Assembly (NCBI RefSeq): GCF_012935325.2
Contig: NZ_JABBYG020000007.1
Span: forward strand, 310,001 to 374,000
Direction: 5' to 3'
DNA from: Paenibacillus sp. PL91
Lineage (GTDB): Bacteria; Bacillota; Bacilli; Paenibacillales; Paenibacillaceae
Length of the DNA: 64,000 nt
Shown here: piece by piece, positions 25,702 to 33,543 of the stretch
Position numbering within the stretch: position 1 is the stretch's first letter
How the letters are laid out: each line of letters starts with the position of its first letter
Notes under the pieces: generated by a model
Databases searched by the model: none
Told to the model about the DNA's origin: nothing
The model's input: the letters and a program-made list of their open reading frames with translations, nothing else
Program-made: the position numbers and the translations under genes

Positions 25702-27033
25702 GTGTCTACAAACGTAGTTGTAGTTGGTGGGGGGATTGCAGGCATACTATCGGCATTAATGTTAAAAGATAAATTTCCTAATGTGATTCTAATTGAAAAT
25801 AGTAGTGAATTAGGTGGACTCCTAAAGAGTGATAATTATGGAAATGAACATTGGTTTGATAAGGGAACTCACCTGCCTGCTCTGACTCATCATCAGGAAA
25901 TTAATAAATACTTAATTCCTGATGAAATAAATGACTCAAATTTATGGTTGAAACTAACACATCTCAAACCAGGGAATTATTTTAATAAGAAGCTAAATTC
26001 ACTAGGTTCAGCTATTGATATTACTTCTTATGATGAAGAATATTATCATAAGATTTTAATAGAGTTACTTCATAGTAGACTTGAATCTAGATCGCAATAT
26101 GAAAATTCATATGAACAAATAAGAGACTTATTTGGTGAAGCATTAACCAATAATTTTTTTGAGAAAATTTCTTTTAAATTTTTTGGAACAGCTTTAAAAG
26201 ATTTAGCCCCGGATGTTTTAAAATTAATAATAAACCCTCGAATTATTGCATTTGATGAGAATAAAACGAAAGAGTTAAAAAAATCCAATTTTTTTGATAT
26301 GAGATTATCCTTGTCTACTCCAAGTATAAATAAGGATGTAGAATATTTTTATCCTAAAAAAGGTGGAATACATGAATGGATAAGCTTATTAGAAAATAAA
26401 ATGAATAATAATGGTATTCGTATACTAAAAGGTGCGAAAATATCGGGAATCCATGTAGATAAGAATGAAATTACAAAGTTAACCCTTGAAGATTGCGAAG
26501 AAATAACTGGAATTTCTCATGTTGTTTGGACAGCTCCGGTGTCACTTCTTGCTGGGAGATACAATCTTGTTGAAAATCGATCGTTAAAAGGTGTAAGGAG
26601 AACCACATATTTGTTTCATTTATTGTTGGATAAGCCGTTTTTAACTGATAGGCATTACATAACTTGCTATGATTTTGAAATGAAAACCTTCAGAGTTACT
26701 ATTTATAATAATTTTCAGAAAAATGATAAGTATAAATGCACTGTTGAAGTTTTAGATGACGATAATGTTGTTATTGATGAAAAGAAAATCATTCAAGAAC
26801 TCGTGACTATGGGGATTATTAGTGAAAATACAAAAGTGGTAGAGAGTTATGCTTATAAGCTTGGAAGCTATTTTCCTGTTATTACACCAGAGATGCTAGA
26901 AATTAATGGAGATATTATTGACGCTATAACCAATGAAATTAGCAATATTACACTTGCCCAAAGGGATAGTAATCAGTTTTTTATGGCTGATGTATTGGCT
27001 AACGTCTTTAAATATGTAGGAAAGATTAAGTGA
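25702..27033 (+). CDS. FAD/NAD(P)-binding oxidoreductase (amine-oxidase / PPOX-like)
   Basis: The 443-residue flavoprotein has an N-terminal Rossmann dinucleotide motif VVVGGGIAGILSALMLK followed by LIENSSELGGLLKS, typical of the protoporphyrinogen oxidase / amine oxidase / UDP-galactopyranose mutase group. GTG 25702 is preceded by AGGAGG 8 nt upstream. The remainder is too divergent to name the substrate. The DNA is very A/T-rich. In this cluster it may oxidise or ring-modify the sugar or its substituent, which is speculation. Confidence 0.75.
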   Translation: MSTNVVVVGGGIAGILSALMLKDKFPNVILIENSSELGGLLKSDNYGNEHWFDKGTHLPALTHHQEINKYLIPDEINDSNLWLKLTHLKPGNYFNKKLNSLGSAIDITSYDEEYYHKILIELLHSRLESRSQYENSYEQIRDLFGEALTNNFFEKISFKFFGTALKDLAPDVLKLIINPRIIAFDENKTKELKKSNFFDMRLSLSTPSINKDVEYFYPKKGGIHEWISLLENKMNNNGIRILKGAKISGIHVDKNEITKLTLEDCEEITGISHVVWTAPVSLLAGRYNLVENRSLKGVRRTTYLFHLLLDKPFLTDRHYITCYDFEMKTFRVTIYNNFQKNDKYKCTVEVLDDDNVVIDEKKIIQELVTMGIISENTKVVESYAYKLGSYFPVITPEMLEINGDIIDAITNEISNITLAQRDSNQFFMADVLANVFKYVGKIK

Positions 27034-27099
27034 TTTTATAAAACCTCATGGTAAATACACATATGATATGATTTGCTATGTAATAAGGATGTGCAGATA

Positions 27100-28149
27100 A
27101 TGACTAATTGGGAATCAATAATGATTTTGCCAGAGACATCTATTATTCAAACAATGCAAATTATCGACAAGTCAGCTCTACAATTTGCTGTTGTAGTTGA
27201 CGGAAATAAATTTTTACTTGGTACAGTAACAGATGGAGATATTCGACGAGGCCTTCTTAAAGGTTTGTCATTAGAAATACCTATTAAGGAAGTCATGAAC
27301 AAATATCCCGTATACGAAAAATTTGGAAAGAAACCGCAATATTATGCAGAACTAATGAAAAAGCTAAAAGTGAAACAACTACCGATTGTAAATGAAGAAA
27401 ATCAGATTCAAAACGTCTTATTTGCAGATAATGTAGCTCAAGGGTTGCAAAAAGCAAATACAGTTATATTAATGGCAGGTGGTCTTGGAACAAGACTTCG
27501 CCCTTTGACGGATCATGTTCCAAAGCCTATGTTGAAAGTGGGTGATAAGCCCATTTTGGAAATGATTATTAATAGTTTTAAAGATTTCGGATTTTCAAAC
27601 TTTATTTTATCGGTAAATTATAAGAAGGATATGATTAAAGACTATTTTCAAGATGGAAAGCATCTTGATGTTAACGTATCTTATATAGAAGAAACAATGA
27701 GATTAGGAACAGCTGGAGCACTATCACTAATTATAGAAAAGCCTGATCAACCTTTTTTTGTAATGAATGGAGATTTATTGACCAAAGTGAATTATGAACA
27801 GTTGCTTAATTTTCACAATGAAACGAATTCAATTGCAACAATGTGTGTAAGGGAATACGAATACCAAATACCGTATGGTGTTCTAGAAACGGAGAATCAC
27901 CGTCTTTTGTCGATTGAAGAGAAGCCAATTCATAAAAGTTTTGTTAATGCTGGTATTTATGTGTTAAGTCCTGACGTGTTGAAATCAGTTCCTCAAAATG
28001 AATTTTACGATATGCCAGATCTTTTTAAGAAATTGATGAAGCAGCAACAAGAAGTATCAGCTTTTCCACTGAGAGAGTATTGGCTTGATATTGGTCGTAT
28101 GGACGATTATGAAAAGGCTAATTATGAATTCAGTGGAGGCTTAATATGA
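27100..28149 (+). CDS. CBS-domain nucleotidyltransferase, PtmE-like
   Basis: The 349-residue protein has two N-terminal CBS motifs (about 1-118; FAVVVDGNKFLLGTVTDGDI and QLPIVNEENQIQNVLF) fused to a sugar-1-phosphate nucleotidyltransferase with VILMAGGLGTRLRPLTDHVP, KPMLKVGDKPILEMII and FVMNGDLLTKV. This is the architecture of PtmE of Campylobacter, which makes the GDP-activated glucosamine that feeds LegB. That makes a GDP-linked pathway likely here. ATG 27100 is chosen because AAGGATG is placed upstream; an in-frame TTG at 27073 lacks a ribosome site. It overlaps legF by ATGA. Confidence 0.82.
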   Translation: MTNWESIMILPETSIIQTMQIIDKSALQFAVVVDGNKFLLGTVTDGDIRRGLLKGLSLEIPIKEVMNKYPVYEKFGKKPQYYAELMKKLKVKQLPIVNEENQIQNVLFADNVAQGLQKANTVILMAGGLGTRLRPLTDHVPKPMLKVGDKPILEMIINSFKDFGFSNFILSVNYKKDMIKDYFQDGKHLDVNVSYIEETMRLGTAGALSLIIEKPDQPFFVMNGDLLTKVNYEQLLNFHNETNSIATMCVREYEYQIPYGVLETENHRLLSIEEKPIHKSFVNAGIYVLSPDVLKSVPQNEFYDMPDLFKKLMKQQQEVSAFPLREYWLDIGRMDDYEKANYEFSGGLI

Positions 28150-28844
28150 TTAATAACAAAAAAGTATTAGGGATTATTCCGGCTCGTGGTGGTTCTAAAG
28201 GAGTACCTAGAAAAAATATTTGCGAAATAGCGGGAAAACCGTTGATTGCTTGGACAATAGAAGCTGGTAATAAATCTGAATATATAGACAGATTAATTGT
28301 TACATCAGATGATTTGGAAATAATAGGTGTAGCCAAGGAGTATGGTTGTGATGTTCCATTTATTCGTCCCCAGCAATTAGCTCAAGACACAACGCCGGGG
28401 ATTGATCCCGTTCTTCATGCGATAGATAAATTACCTGATTATGATTATATTGTTCTTCTTCAGCCTACATCTCCGTTAAGAATGGCAGAAGATATCGATG
28501 GTTCTATTGAAAAAATGATGGAATCGGATGCGCCTTCCTGCGTGAGTGTAACTAAAGTCGATAAGTCACCTTATTGGATGTATTCATTGCAAGAGAATAA
28601 CCATATGCAGTTGCTTATCCCACAGGAAAAGGTTCCATCACGCCGTCAAGATTTATCCGATGCATTTGTTGTGAATGGGGCTGTGTATGTAGCCGAGTCC
28701 AAGTGGCTTTTAAACAACAAATCTTTTTTAAGAGATGAAACAGTTGCATTTGTTATGCCAAAAAGCCGGTCATATGATATTGATACAGAAGAGGACTTTA
28801 TATTATGTGAGGCTTTGATGCGAAGGTCGCTTATACAAGAATGA
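28146..28844 (+). CDS. legF: CMP-legionaminic acid synthetase LegF (NeuA family)
   Basis: The 232-residue acylneuraminate cytidylyltransferase has LGIIPARGGSKGVPRKNI at the N-terminus, RLIVTSDD, VLLQPTSPLR and the C-terminal DIDTEEDFILCEAL. It activates the nonulosonic acid with CMP for transfer by the Maf enzyme. It is the last gene of the island and is followed by a hairpin terminator. Confidence 0.88.
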   Translation: MINNKKVLGIIPARGGSKGVPRKNICEIAGKPLIAWTIEAGNKSEYIDRLIVTSDDLEIIGVAKEYGCDVPFIRPQQLAQDTTPGIDPVLHAIDKLPDYDYIVLLQPTSPLRMAEDIDGSIEKMMESDAPSCVSVTKVDKSPYWMYSLQENNHMQLLIPQEKVPSRRQDLSDAFVVNGAVYVAESKWLLNNKSFLRDETVAFVMPKSRSYDIDTEEDFILCEALMRRSLIQE

Positions 28845-28880
28845 ACATGTAATCCTAAGTTGGATAATGACTAAAACACT

Positions 28881-28917
28881 AATGATTCCTGGACTCATCG
28901 GGAGTCATTTTTTATTT
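28881..28917 (+). terminator. Terminator of the glycosylation island
   Basis: ATGATTCC pairs with GGGAGTCAT (with one G-T wobble), followed by a run of T. Confidence 0.65.
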
Positions 28918-28989
28918 CAATGGGTTGCCATGCAGGTATGCATAGGCTATTAACCTTTTAATTTATAATGATCATTTTTGTAATTCAAC

Positions 28990-29017
28990 TAAACTAAATT
29001 CTATTTATATCCGATAG
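28990..29017 (+). promoter_or_regulatory. Candidate sigma-D promoter for fliD
   Basis: TAAA (28990-28993), a 16-nt spacer and TCCGATAG (29010-29017) fit the sigma-D pattern, about 90 nt before fliD. Confidence 0.65.
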
Positions 29018-29107
29018 TACTATTAGTAGGTGAAATCGGAAATTAATTTACATAATGGGTCAGTATTTTTCTATTCGTGAAAGATGAGGAGAGGCAGGAG
29101 GAATAAA

Positions 29108-30616
29108 ATGATAAATTCAATTCGTATGGGCGGCTTAGTCTCAGGTCTTGATACAGAAACAATCGTCAAGAATCTTATGAAGGCGGAGAGTGCTCCGCTT
29201 AATAAACTTCTTCAGAAAAAGCAAACAGAAGAATGGAGACGTGATCAATACCGAGAGATGAACGCGCTCCTATCAGATTTAAAAAATAAAACCTTTGATA
29301 TGAAGCTACAGGGAACATACCAGAAGAAGGTTTTGACATCCGACAATGATTCAGTCGTATCTGTAAAACAAAAAGGCGTTCCAAATGCATCTGTATATAA
29401 TGTGGAAGTAGATACGCTCCCTGTTTCTGCTAAAACAGCATCTGTGAAATTCACTATTGCTGATGCTAATTTAAAAGGCGGGTCTACTGCAATTGCGGAT
29501 GGAGCCTTTTCCTTTAATATTGGATCAGAAACTATTGAAGTTAAAACAGATGATACAATTAATAGTATGATAGCAAAAGTTAATGCTCTATCGTCCAAGA
29601 CAGGTGTTACCGCAAGCTACCTGCAAGATGATAATTCTATTACTTTCTCTTCGAATGGTAAGAATTCGAATATTGATATTAGTGGTACATTTGGGACTAA
29701 GCTTGGTATGTCAGCGGGTAATACGGATATAGCAGTTGGGTCACCCGGTGGTTTCTCTGGTTCAGCGAAAAGCCAAAAAGCTGAAGCTGGCGTACCAGGA
29801 AACGTGTTGATTAATGGTATATCCTATTCAGTCAATAGTACATCCTTCACGTTTGATGGTGTGGAATTTAATATTAAAAGTAAGGGAACAACCAGTGTCA
29901 ATCTTAAACCGGATGAGGAAGCAATCTTTAAGTCAATTAAAGAATATGTAGATAAATATAATGATATTCTGGATAAGATCAATAATAAAATAAGTGAACG
30001 AACCTTTAAGGATTTTAAACCTCTTTTAGCGGAGGAAAAAGAAGCACTATCAGATAAACAAGTTGAACAATGGGAAGAGAAGGCGAAGAGCGGCTTGTTG
30101 CGTCAAGATTCTCTGCTCTCGAGTGCGTTATCACAAATGCGTCAATCATTATCAATGAATGTAACGGGTGCAGGGATTGATTCGAAATATGATAGTCTTA
30201 GTGAAATAGGAATAACAACTGGAACTTATTCAGAAAAAGGAAAGTTATATATTAATGATACGAAACTGCGTGAAGCTATATCTCAAAATGGAAATGGTGT
30301 AATGGAGCTATTTACAAAAATTAGCTCCTCAACAGATCCTGCTACAAAAGTCAGTGAGAGTGGATTGGCACAGCGTCTGTACGATCAGATTAACACCACC
30401 ATTACTAAGCTCACGGATAAAGCAGGAAGCAAGGCTTCACTTGTAGATAATAGTATTCTTGGTAAGGGTCTCGGCAGAATTAATACGGATATTAGTAATT
30501 GGGGAGCACGACTCGAAAGCATTGAACAACGTTATTGGAAAAAGTTCACTGCAATGGAGACTGCCATGAGTAAAGCAAATGCCCAAGGTAGTTGGTTATC
30601 ACAACAACAAGGATAA
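29108..30616 (+). CDS. fliD: Flagellar cap protein FliD (HAP2)
   Basis: FliD caps the filament and guides flagellin folding at the tip. The 502-residue protein starts with the signature RMGGLVSGLDTETIVKNLMK and DQYREMNALLSDLKNKTFDMK, and ends with the C-terminal coiled coil (ARLESIEQRYWKKFTAMETAM). ATG 29108 follows AGGAGGAAT. The sigma-D promoter upstream makes it independent of the glycosylation island. Confidence 0.94.
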   Translation: MINSIRMGGLVSGLDTETIVKNLMKAESAPLNKLLQKKQTEEWRRDQYREMNALLSDLKNKTFDMKLQGTYQKKVLTSDNDSVVSVKQKGVPNASVYNVEVDTLPVSAKTASVKFTIADANLKGGSTAIADGAFSFNIGSETIEVKTDDTINSMIAKVNALSSKTGVTASYLQDDNSITFSSNGKNSNIDISGTFGTKLGMSAGNTDIAVGSPGGFSGSAKSQKAEAGVPGNVLINGISYSVNSTSFTFDGVEFNIKSKGTTSVNLKPDEEAIFKSIKEYVDKYNDILDKINNKISERTFKDFKPLLAEEKEALSDKQVEQWEEKAKSGLLRQDSLLSSALSQMRQSLSMNVTGAGIDSKYDSLSEIGITTGTYSEKGKLYINDTKLREAISQNGNGVMELFTKISSSTDPATKVSESGLAQRLYDQINTTITKLTDKAGSKASLVDNSILGKGLGRINTDISNWGARLESIEQRYWKKFTAMETAMSKANAQGSWLSQQQG

Positions 30617-30681
30617 ACTAGTTAAGTTTTAAGGGAAGCATATTATTTAAAAATGTTTTAGAAAGAGAGGAGAAGAGGACC

Positions 30682-31050
30682 ATGGATACCTCTCTAGATT
30701 CTCTACTTAACGACTTTTTATTACATACGCTTTCGTTACAGCAGAGAGTATTAGATGATGACAGTGAGCCAGAAGAATGGATAGATCTACTGGACAAGAG
30801 ACAAGTGGTTTTAGAGAGTATTTCACGATGTTTAGAAAAGGGGTTCTCTTTTTCGGAAATTCAGAAAAAAAACTATCTTCAACCTGCTTATGAAGTTGAT
30901 CAGAAGATTATTCCGATCATGGATCGCAAGAAACAGGATTTAGGTTCTGAAATTATGAATATGAAGAGAAGCCAAGCGGTTACGCAGCAGTACGGAGATT
31001 TTGGAAGTACTTATTCTCCATATGGTGCTTTTTTTGATAAAAAGAAATAA
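30682..31050 (+). CDS. fliT: Flagellar chaperone FliT-like protein
   Basis: The 122-residue, mostly helical protein shows the FliT-like pattern LLHTLSLQQRVLDDDSEPEEW and WIDLLDKRQVVLESISRC, expected for the export chaperone of FliD. The C-terminus (SYSPYGAFFDKK-like) is short and polar. AGAGAGGAGAAGAGG precedes ATG 30682. It follows fliD and ends at a hairpin. The family is divergent, so the name rests partly on position. Confidence 0.75.
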   Translation: MDTSLDSLLNDFLLHTLSLQQRVLDDDSEPEEWIDLLDKRQVVLESISRCLEKGFSFSEIQKKNYLQPAYEVDQKIIPIMDRKKQDLGSEIMNMKRSQAVTQQYGDFGSTYSPYGAFFDKKK

Positions 31051-31056
31051 TAAGCA

Positions 31057-31092
31057 AATTAGGCCTCTCATTGGAGTGGCCTAATTCTATTT
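31057..31092 (+). terminator. Hairpin after fliT
   Basis: AATTAGGCC (31057-31065) and GGCCTAATT (31078-31086) form a perfect 9-bp stem. The T tail is weak (CTATTTATT). Confidence 0.6.
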
Positions 31093-31135
31093 ATTGGAAC
31101 AGAGAAACAGATGTAACAAATTACAAGTTTTCATC

Positions 31136-31163
31136 TAATGCAAAAGTTAACAGTTGCCGATAT
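31136..31163 (+). promoter_or_regulatory. Sigma-D promoter for flaG
   Basis: TAAT (31136-31139), a 16-nt spacer and a perfect GCCGATAT (31156-31163), 38 nt before the flaG start. Confidence 0.75.
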
Positions 31164-31201
31164 ATTAACTAGGACTATTGATGCGGAAGGAATGATAGGT
31201 T

Positions 31202-31615
31202 ATGAACACTAATATACCGGCTACAGTAACGAGTAATCCGCCGATTAGAGTTGCTACTAGTATGGATTTAGGTAATACTGGGGCAGTGAAAGAGAGTTCA
31301 AGTAAGGTAAGTGATTCTCAACAACTTTCGAAATTCTCAAGTTCTTCGGAACTGAAAAAAGCTGAGGCCCGCGGTGAGCATGTCGCAATTAGCGAAGAAC
31401 AGCTAGTTAAGGCTATCGATAGAGCAATTAAGGCTATCGAGGGAAAAAGCACAAACTTAGAGTTTTCTGTGCATAAGCAGACCAATATCATTTCAGTGAA
31501 GGTATTAGACAGTGCATCGGGTGAAGTCATTCGTGAGATTCCTCCAGAGAAAACGTTGGATTTTGTCGCTAAGATGTGGGAAATGGCTGGTATACTTATA
31601 GATAAGAAAGGCTAA
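31202..31615 (+). CDS. flaG: Flagellar protein FlaG
   Basis: The 137-residue protein has a variable N-terminus and the conserved FlaG C-terminal half: NLEFSVHKQTNIISVKVLD, GEVIREIPPEKTLDFVAKM and AGILIDKKG. FlaG affects filament length in other species. It is preceded by its own sigma-D promoter and followed 72 nt later by fliS. Confidence 0.9.
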   Translation: MNTNIPATVTSNPPIRVATSMDLGNTGAVKESSSKVSDSQQLSKFSSSSELKKAEARGEHVAISEEQLVKAIDRAIKAIEGKSTNLEFSVHKQTNIISVKVLDSASGEVIREIPPEKTLDFVAKMWEMAGILIDKKG

Positions 31616-31687
31616 TTCATTATTGTATGATGATGCACTCACACAGCGCATAAATGATAAATTAATTTAGTTCTAGGAGGATAAACA

Positions 31688-32113
31688 ATGCAACTTCAAC
31701 AACGTAATAAGTATCTTCAAAACACAGTTCAAACGGCAACTCCAGGACAACTACTTATTATGCTCTACGATGGCGCTATTCGTTTTTGCCGTCAAGGAAT
31801 TGAAGCAATTAAAGAACAACGTTATTCAGATGCAAATACAAGTTTACTACGGGTTCAGGACATCGTGAGTGAGTTTGTTATTACAATCGATCGTACTAAT
31901 CCTATTTCAGAAAACTTGCTGAAGCTATATGAATATTTCAATATGCGTCTAGTTGAAGCAAATATAAAGAAAAACATTGAACCGGCCGAAGAGGTACTGG
32001 AGCATTTGATTGAACTAAAGGAAACATGGCTGCAAGCTGCGAAAGAATTCAATCAGGTAGTTGGACAAGCAAATGGGAGTACTTACAAACAAACACAATC
32101 AACTGTCGTCTAA
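31688..32113 (+). CDS. fliS: Flagellin export chaperone FliS
   Basis: FliS binds the disordered C-terminus of flagellin before export. The 141-residue sequence has the family signature YLQNTVQTATPGQLLIMLYD, AIRFCRQGIEAI and NLLKLYEYFNMRLVEANIKK. TAGGAGG precedes ATG 31688. It is the last flagellar gene of the window and is followed by a strong terminator. Confidence 0.95.
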   Translation: MQLQQRNKYLQNTVQTATPGQLLIMLYDGAIRFCRQGIEAIKEQRYSDANTSLLRVQDIVSEFVITIDRTNPISENLLKLYEYFNMRLVEANIKKNIEPAEEVLEHLIELKETWLQAAKEFNQVVGQANGSTYKQTQSTVV

Positions 32114-32155
32114 ATGGATCCAGTAAACGGGCGGTGTGTTTTACAAGTAATTTAC

Positions 32156-32182
32156 AAAGCTACCCCAGGGGGTGGCTTTTTT
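32156..32182 (+). terminator. Intrinsic terminator of the flaG-fliS unit
   Basis: AAAGCTACCCC pairs with GGGGTGGCTTT, followed by T residues to 32182. Confidence 0.88.
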
Positions 32183-32270
32183 ATTACGAAGGAAAAACGG
32201 TTCATTCGACAAGAATCGTCAGCCGTAAATCCCCGCCGATCCTCAAATGAATTCGCTTACAATAAATTGT

Positions 32271-32300
32271 TTGACAATTCCGTTAAGTGGGTGTTATAGT
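32271..32300 (+). promoter_or_regulatory. Sigma-A promoter of the cold-shock gene
   Basis: TTGACA (32271-32276), an 18-nt spacer and TATAGT (32295-32300). About 60 nt of leader remain before the start codon, as usual for csp genes. Confidence 0.8.
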
Positions 32301-32362
32301 CAAATTGTGGGTTATACAAAGCGATGCCTCACAGTATTTGAAGATGAAGGGAATGTTTGCAA

Positions 32363-32560
32363 ATGCAAGGTAAAGTTAAATGGTTTAACGCGGAAAAAGG
32401 TTATGGATTTATCGAGACTGAGCAAGGCGGCGACGTATTTGTTCATTTCTCCGCTATCCAAACTGAAGGTTTCAAAACACTTGAAGAAGGCCAATCCGTC
32501 GAATTCGATATTGTTGAAGGCGCTCGTGGTCCACAAGCCGCTAACGTAGTCAAACTGTAA
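32363..32560 (+). CDS. csp: Cold-shock protein, CspA family
   Basis: The 65-residue OB-fold protein starts MQGKVKWFNAEKGYGFIE, contains the RNA-binding motifs KGYGFIE and DVFVHFSAI, and ends GPQAANVVKL. It acts as an RNA chaperone. ATG 32363 is favoured over the in-frame TTG at 32357 since all family members start at this position; AAGGG lies 11 nt upstream. It is monocistronic between a sigma-A promoter and a terminator. Confidence 0.95.
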   Translation: MQGKVKWFNAEKGYGFIETEQGGDVFVHFSAIQTEGFKTLEEGQSVEFDIVEGARGPQAANVVKL

Positions 32561-32616
32561 TTATCCGGCTGATCCAGCCAACCTATAATTTGGATCACTA
32601 AACAAGTAAATTACAC

Positions 32617-32645
32617 AAAGCTCCGGGTAACCGGGGCTTTTTTTT
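32617..32645 (+). terminator. Intrinsic terminator of the csp gene
   Basis: AAAGCTCCGG pairs with CCGGGGCTTT, with eight T residues at the end. Confidence 0.9.
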
Positions 32646-32803
32646 GTTGACTGGAACTGGAAACACATGGGGCTAACATACGGAAGATTGTCTTGGGGGA
32701 GAGCTCCATTTTGAGTCGAAAAGAGCTTGCAGCTTAATTGTGAGAAATCTATTAGTTCTATTGCATTATTTATCTGAAAATTCGAAATAAAACAAAAACT
32801 ATT

Positions 32804-32832
32804 TTGATTCGGGCGCTTGCATATGTTATAAT
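32804..32832 (+). promoter_or_regulatory. Sigma-A promoter of hpf
   Basis: TTGATT (32804-32809), a 17-nt spacer and a perfect TATAAT (32827-32832), with start codon 26 nt downstream. Confidence 0.85.
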
Positions 32833-32858
32833 AAGACCATGTAAAGGAGGAGTTCCCC

Positions 32859-33404
32859 ATGAACTACAACATTCGAGGTCAACACTTTCAAGTGACAGAC
32901 GCATTGAGAGACTACGTCGAAAAGAAACTCAGCCGATTGGACAAATATTTCGAAGCACCAATCACCTCCGATATTAACGTAACACTTTCCGTCACCAAAG
33001 GTAAACATGCAGTTGAGGTGACCATTCCGCTCACCGGTGTCATGCTAAGAGCCGAGGAGAAAAGCGAGGATATGTACGCATCGATTGATGTTGTGGCAGA
33101 CAAACTCGAACGACAAATACGTAAACATAAAACAAAAGTAAATCGTAAGTTCCGCCAAGGTAGCGGCGTACGCGCCTTATTCAGGGAAGAAGGCTCAGCA
33201 GTGGGCGTTCTGGAGGAAGAAGACGATCTGGAGCTTGTACGTACCAAGCGCTTTGATCTGAAGCCGATGGACGTGGAAGAAGCGATTTTGCAAATGAATA
33301 TGGTTGGTCATAGCTTTTTCGTATTCTCGAATGTAGATAACAAAGAGGTAAGTGTTGTGTACAGACGCAGCGACGGAAAGTATGGCTTAATCGAGCAAGG
33401 CTAG
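32859..33404 (+). CDS. hpf: Long-form ribosome hibernation promoting factor HPF
   Basis: The 181-residue protein has an N-terminal S30AE/RaiA domain (NIRGQHFQVTDALRDYVEKK, DKYFEAPITSDINVTLSV) and the C-terminal dimerisation domain that defines long HPF (RTKRFDLKPMDVEEAILQMN, SVVYRRSDGKYGLIE). Long HPF forms inactive 100S ribosomes in stationary phase. AAAGGAGG precedes ATG 32859. It is monocistronic and lies upstream of secA, as in many Firmicutes. Confidence 0.95.
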   Translation: MNYNIRGQHFQVTDALRDYVEKKLSRLDKYFEAPITSDINVTLSVTKGKHAVEVTIPLTGVMLRAEEKSEDMYASIDVVADKLERQIRKHKTKVNRKFRQGSGVRALFREEGSAVGVLEEEDDLELVRTKRFDLKPMDVEEAILQMNMVGHSFFVFSNVDNKEVSVVYRRSDGKYGLIEQG

Positions 33405-33427
33405 CAGCAATTATACTTAGAACGAAG

Positions 33428-33460
33428 AGCCTTTTCTCCTTTTTGGAGAGAGGCTTTTTC
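33428..33460 (+). terminator. Intrinsic terminator of hpf
   Basis: AGCCTTTTCTCC pairs with GGAGAGAGGCT across a T5 loop, followed by TTTTT. Confidence 0.85.
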
Positions 33461-33477
33461 TTTTCCAATCATCTTCG

Positions 33478-33506
33478 TTGCGGCGGTGTCGACAAACTGA
33501 TACAAT
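33478..33506 (+). promoter_or_regulatory. Possible sigma-A promoter of secA
   Basis: TTGCGG (33478-33483), 17-nt spacer and TACAAT (33501-33506), 38 nt before secA. The -35 box is only half consensus. Confidence 0.45.
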
Positions 33507-33543
33507 TTAATGCAAAGAGGCGTCATTACGAAAGGGGAATTCC

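Noticed and set aside
32114..32299. Small open frames after fliS
   Set aside because: They span the fliS terminator and the csp promoter and have no ribosome site.
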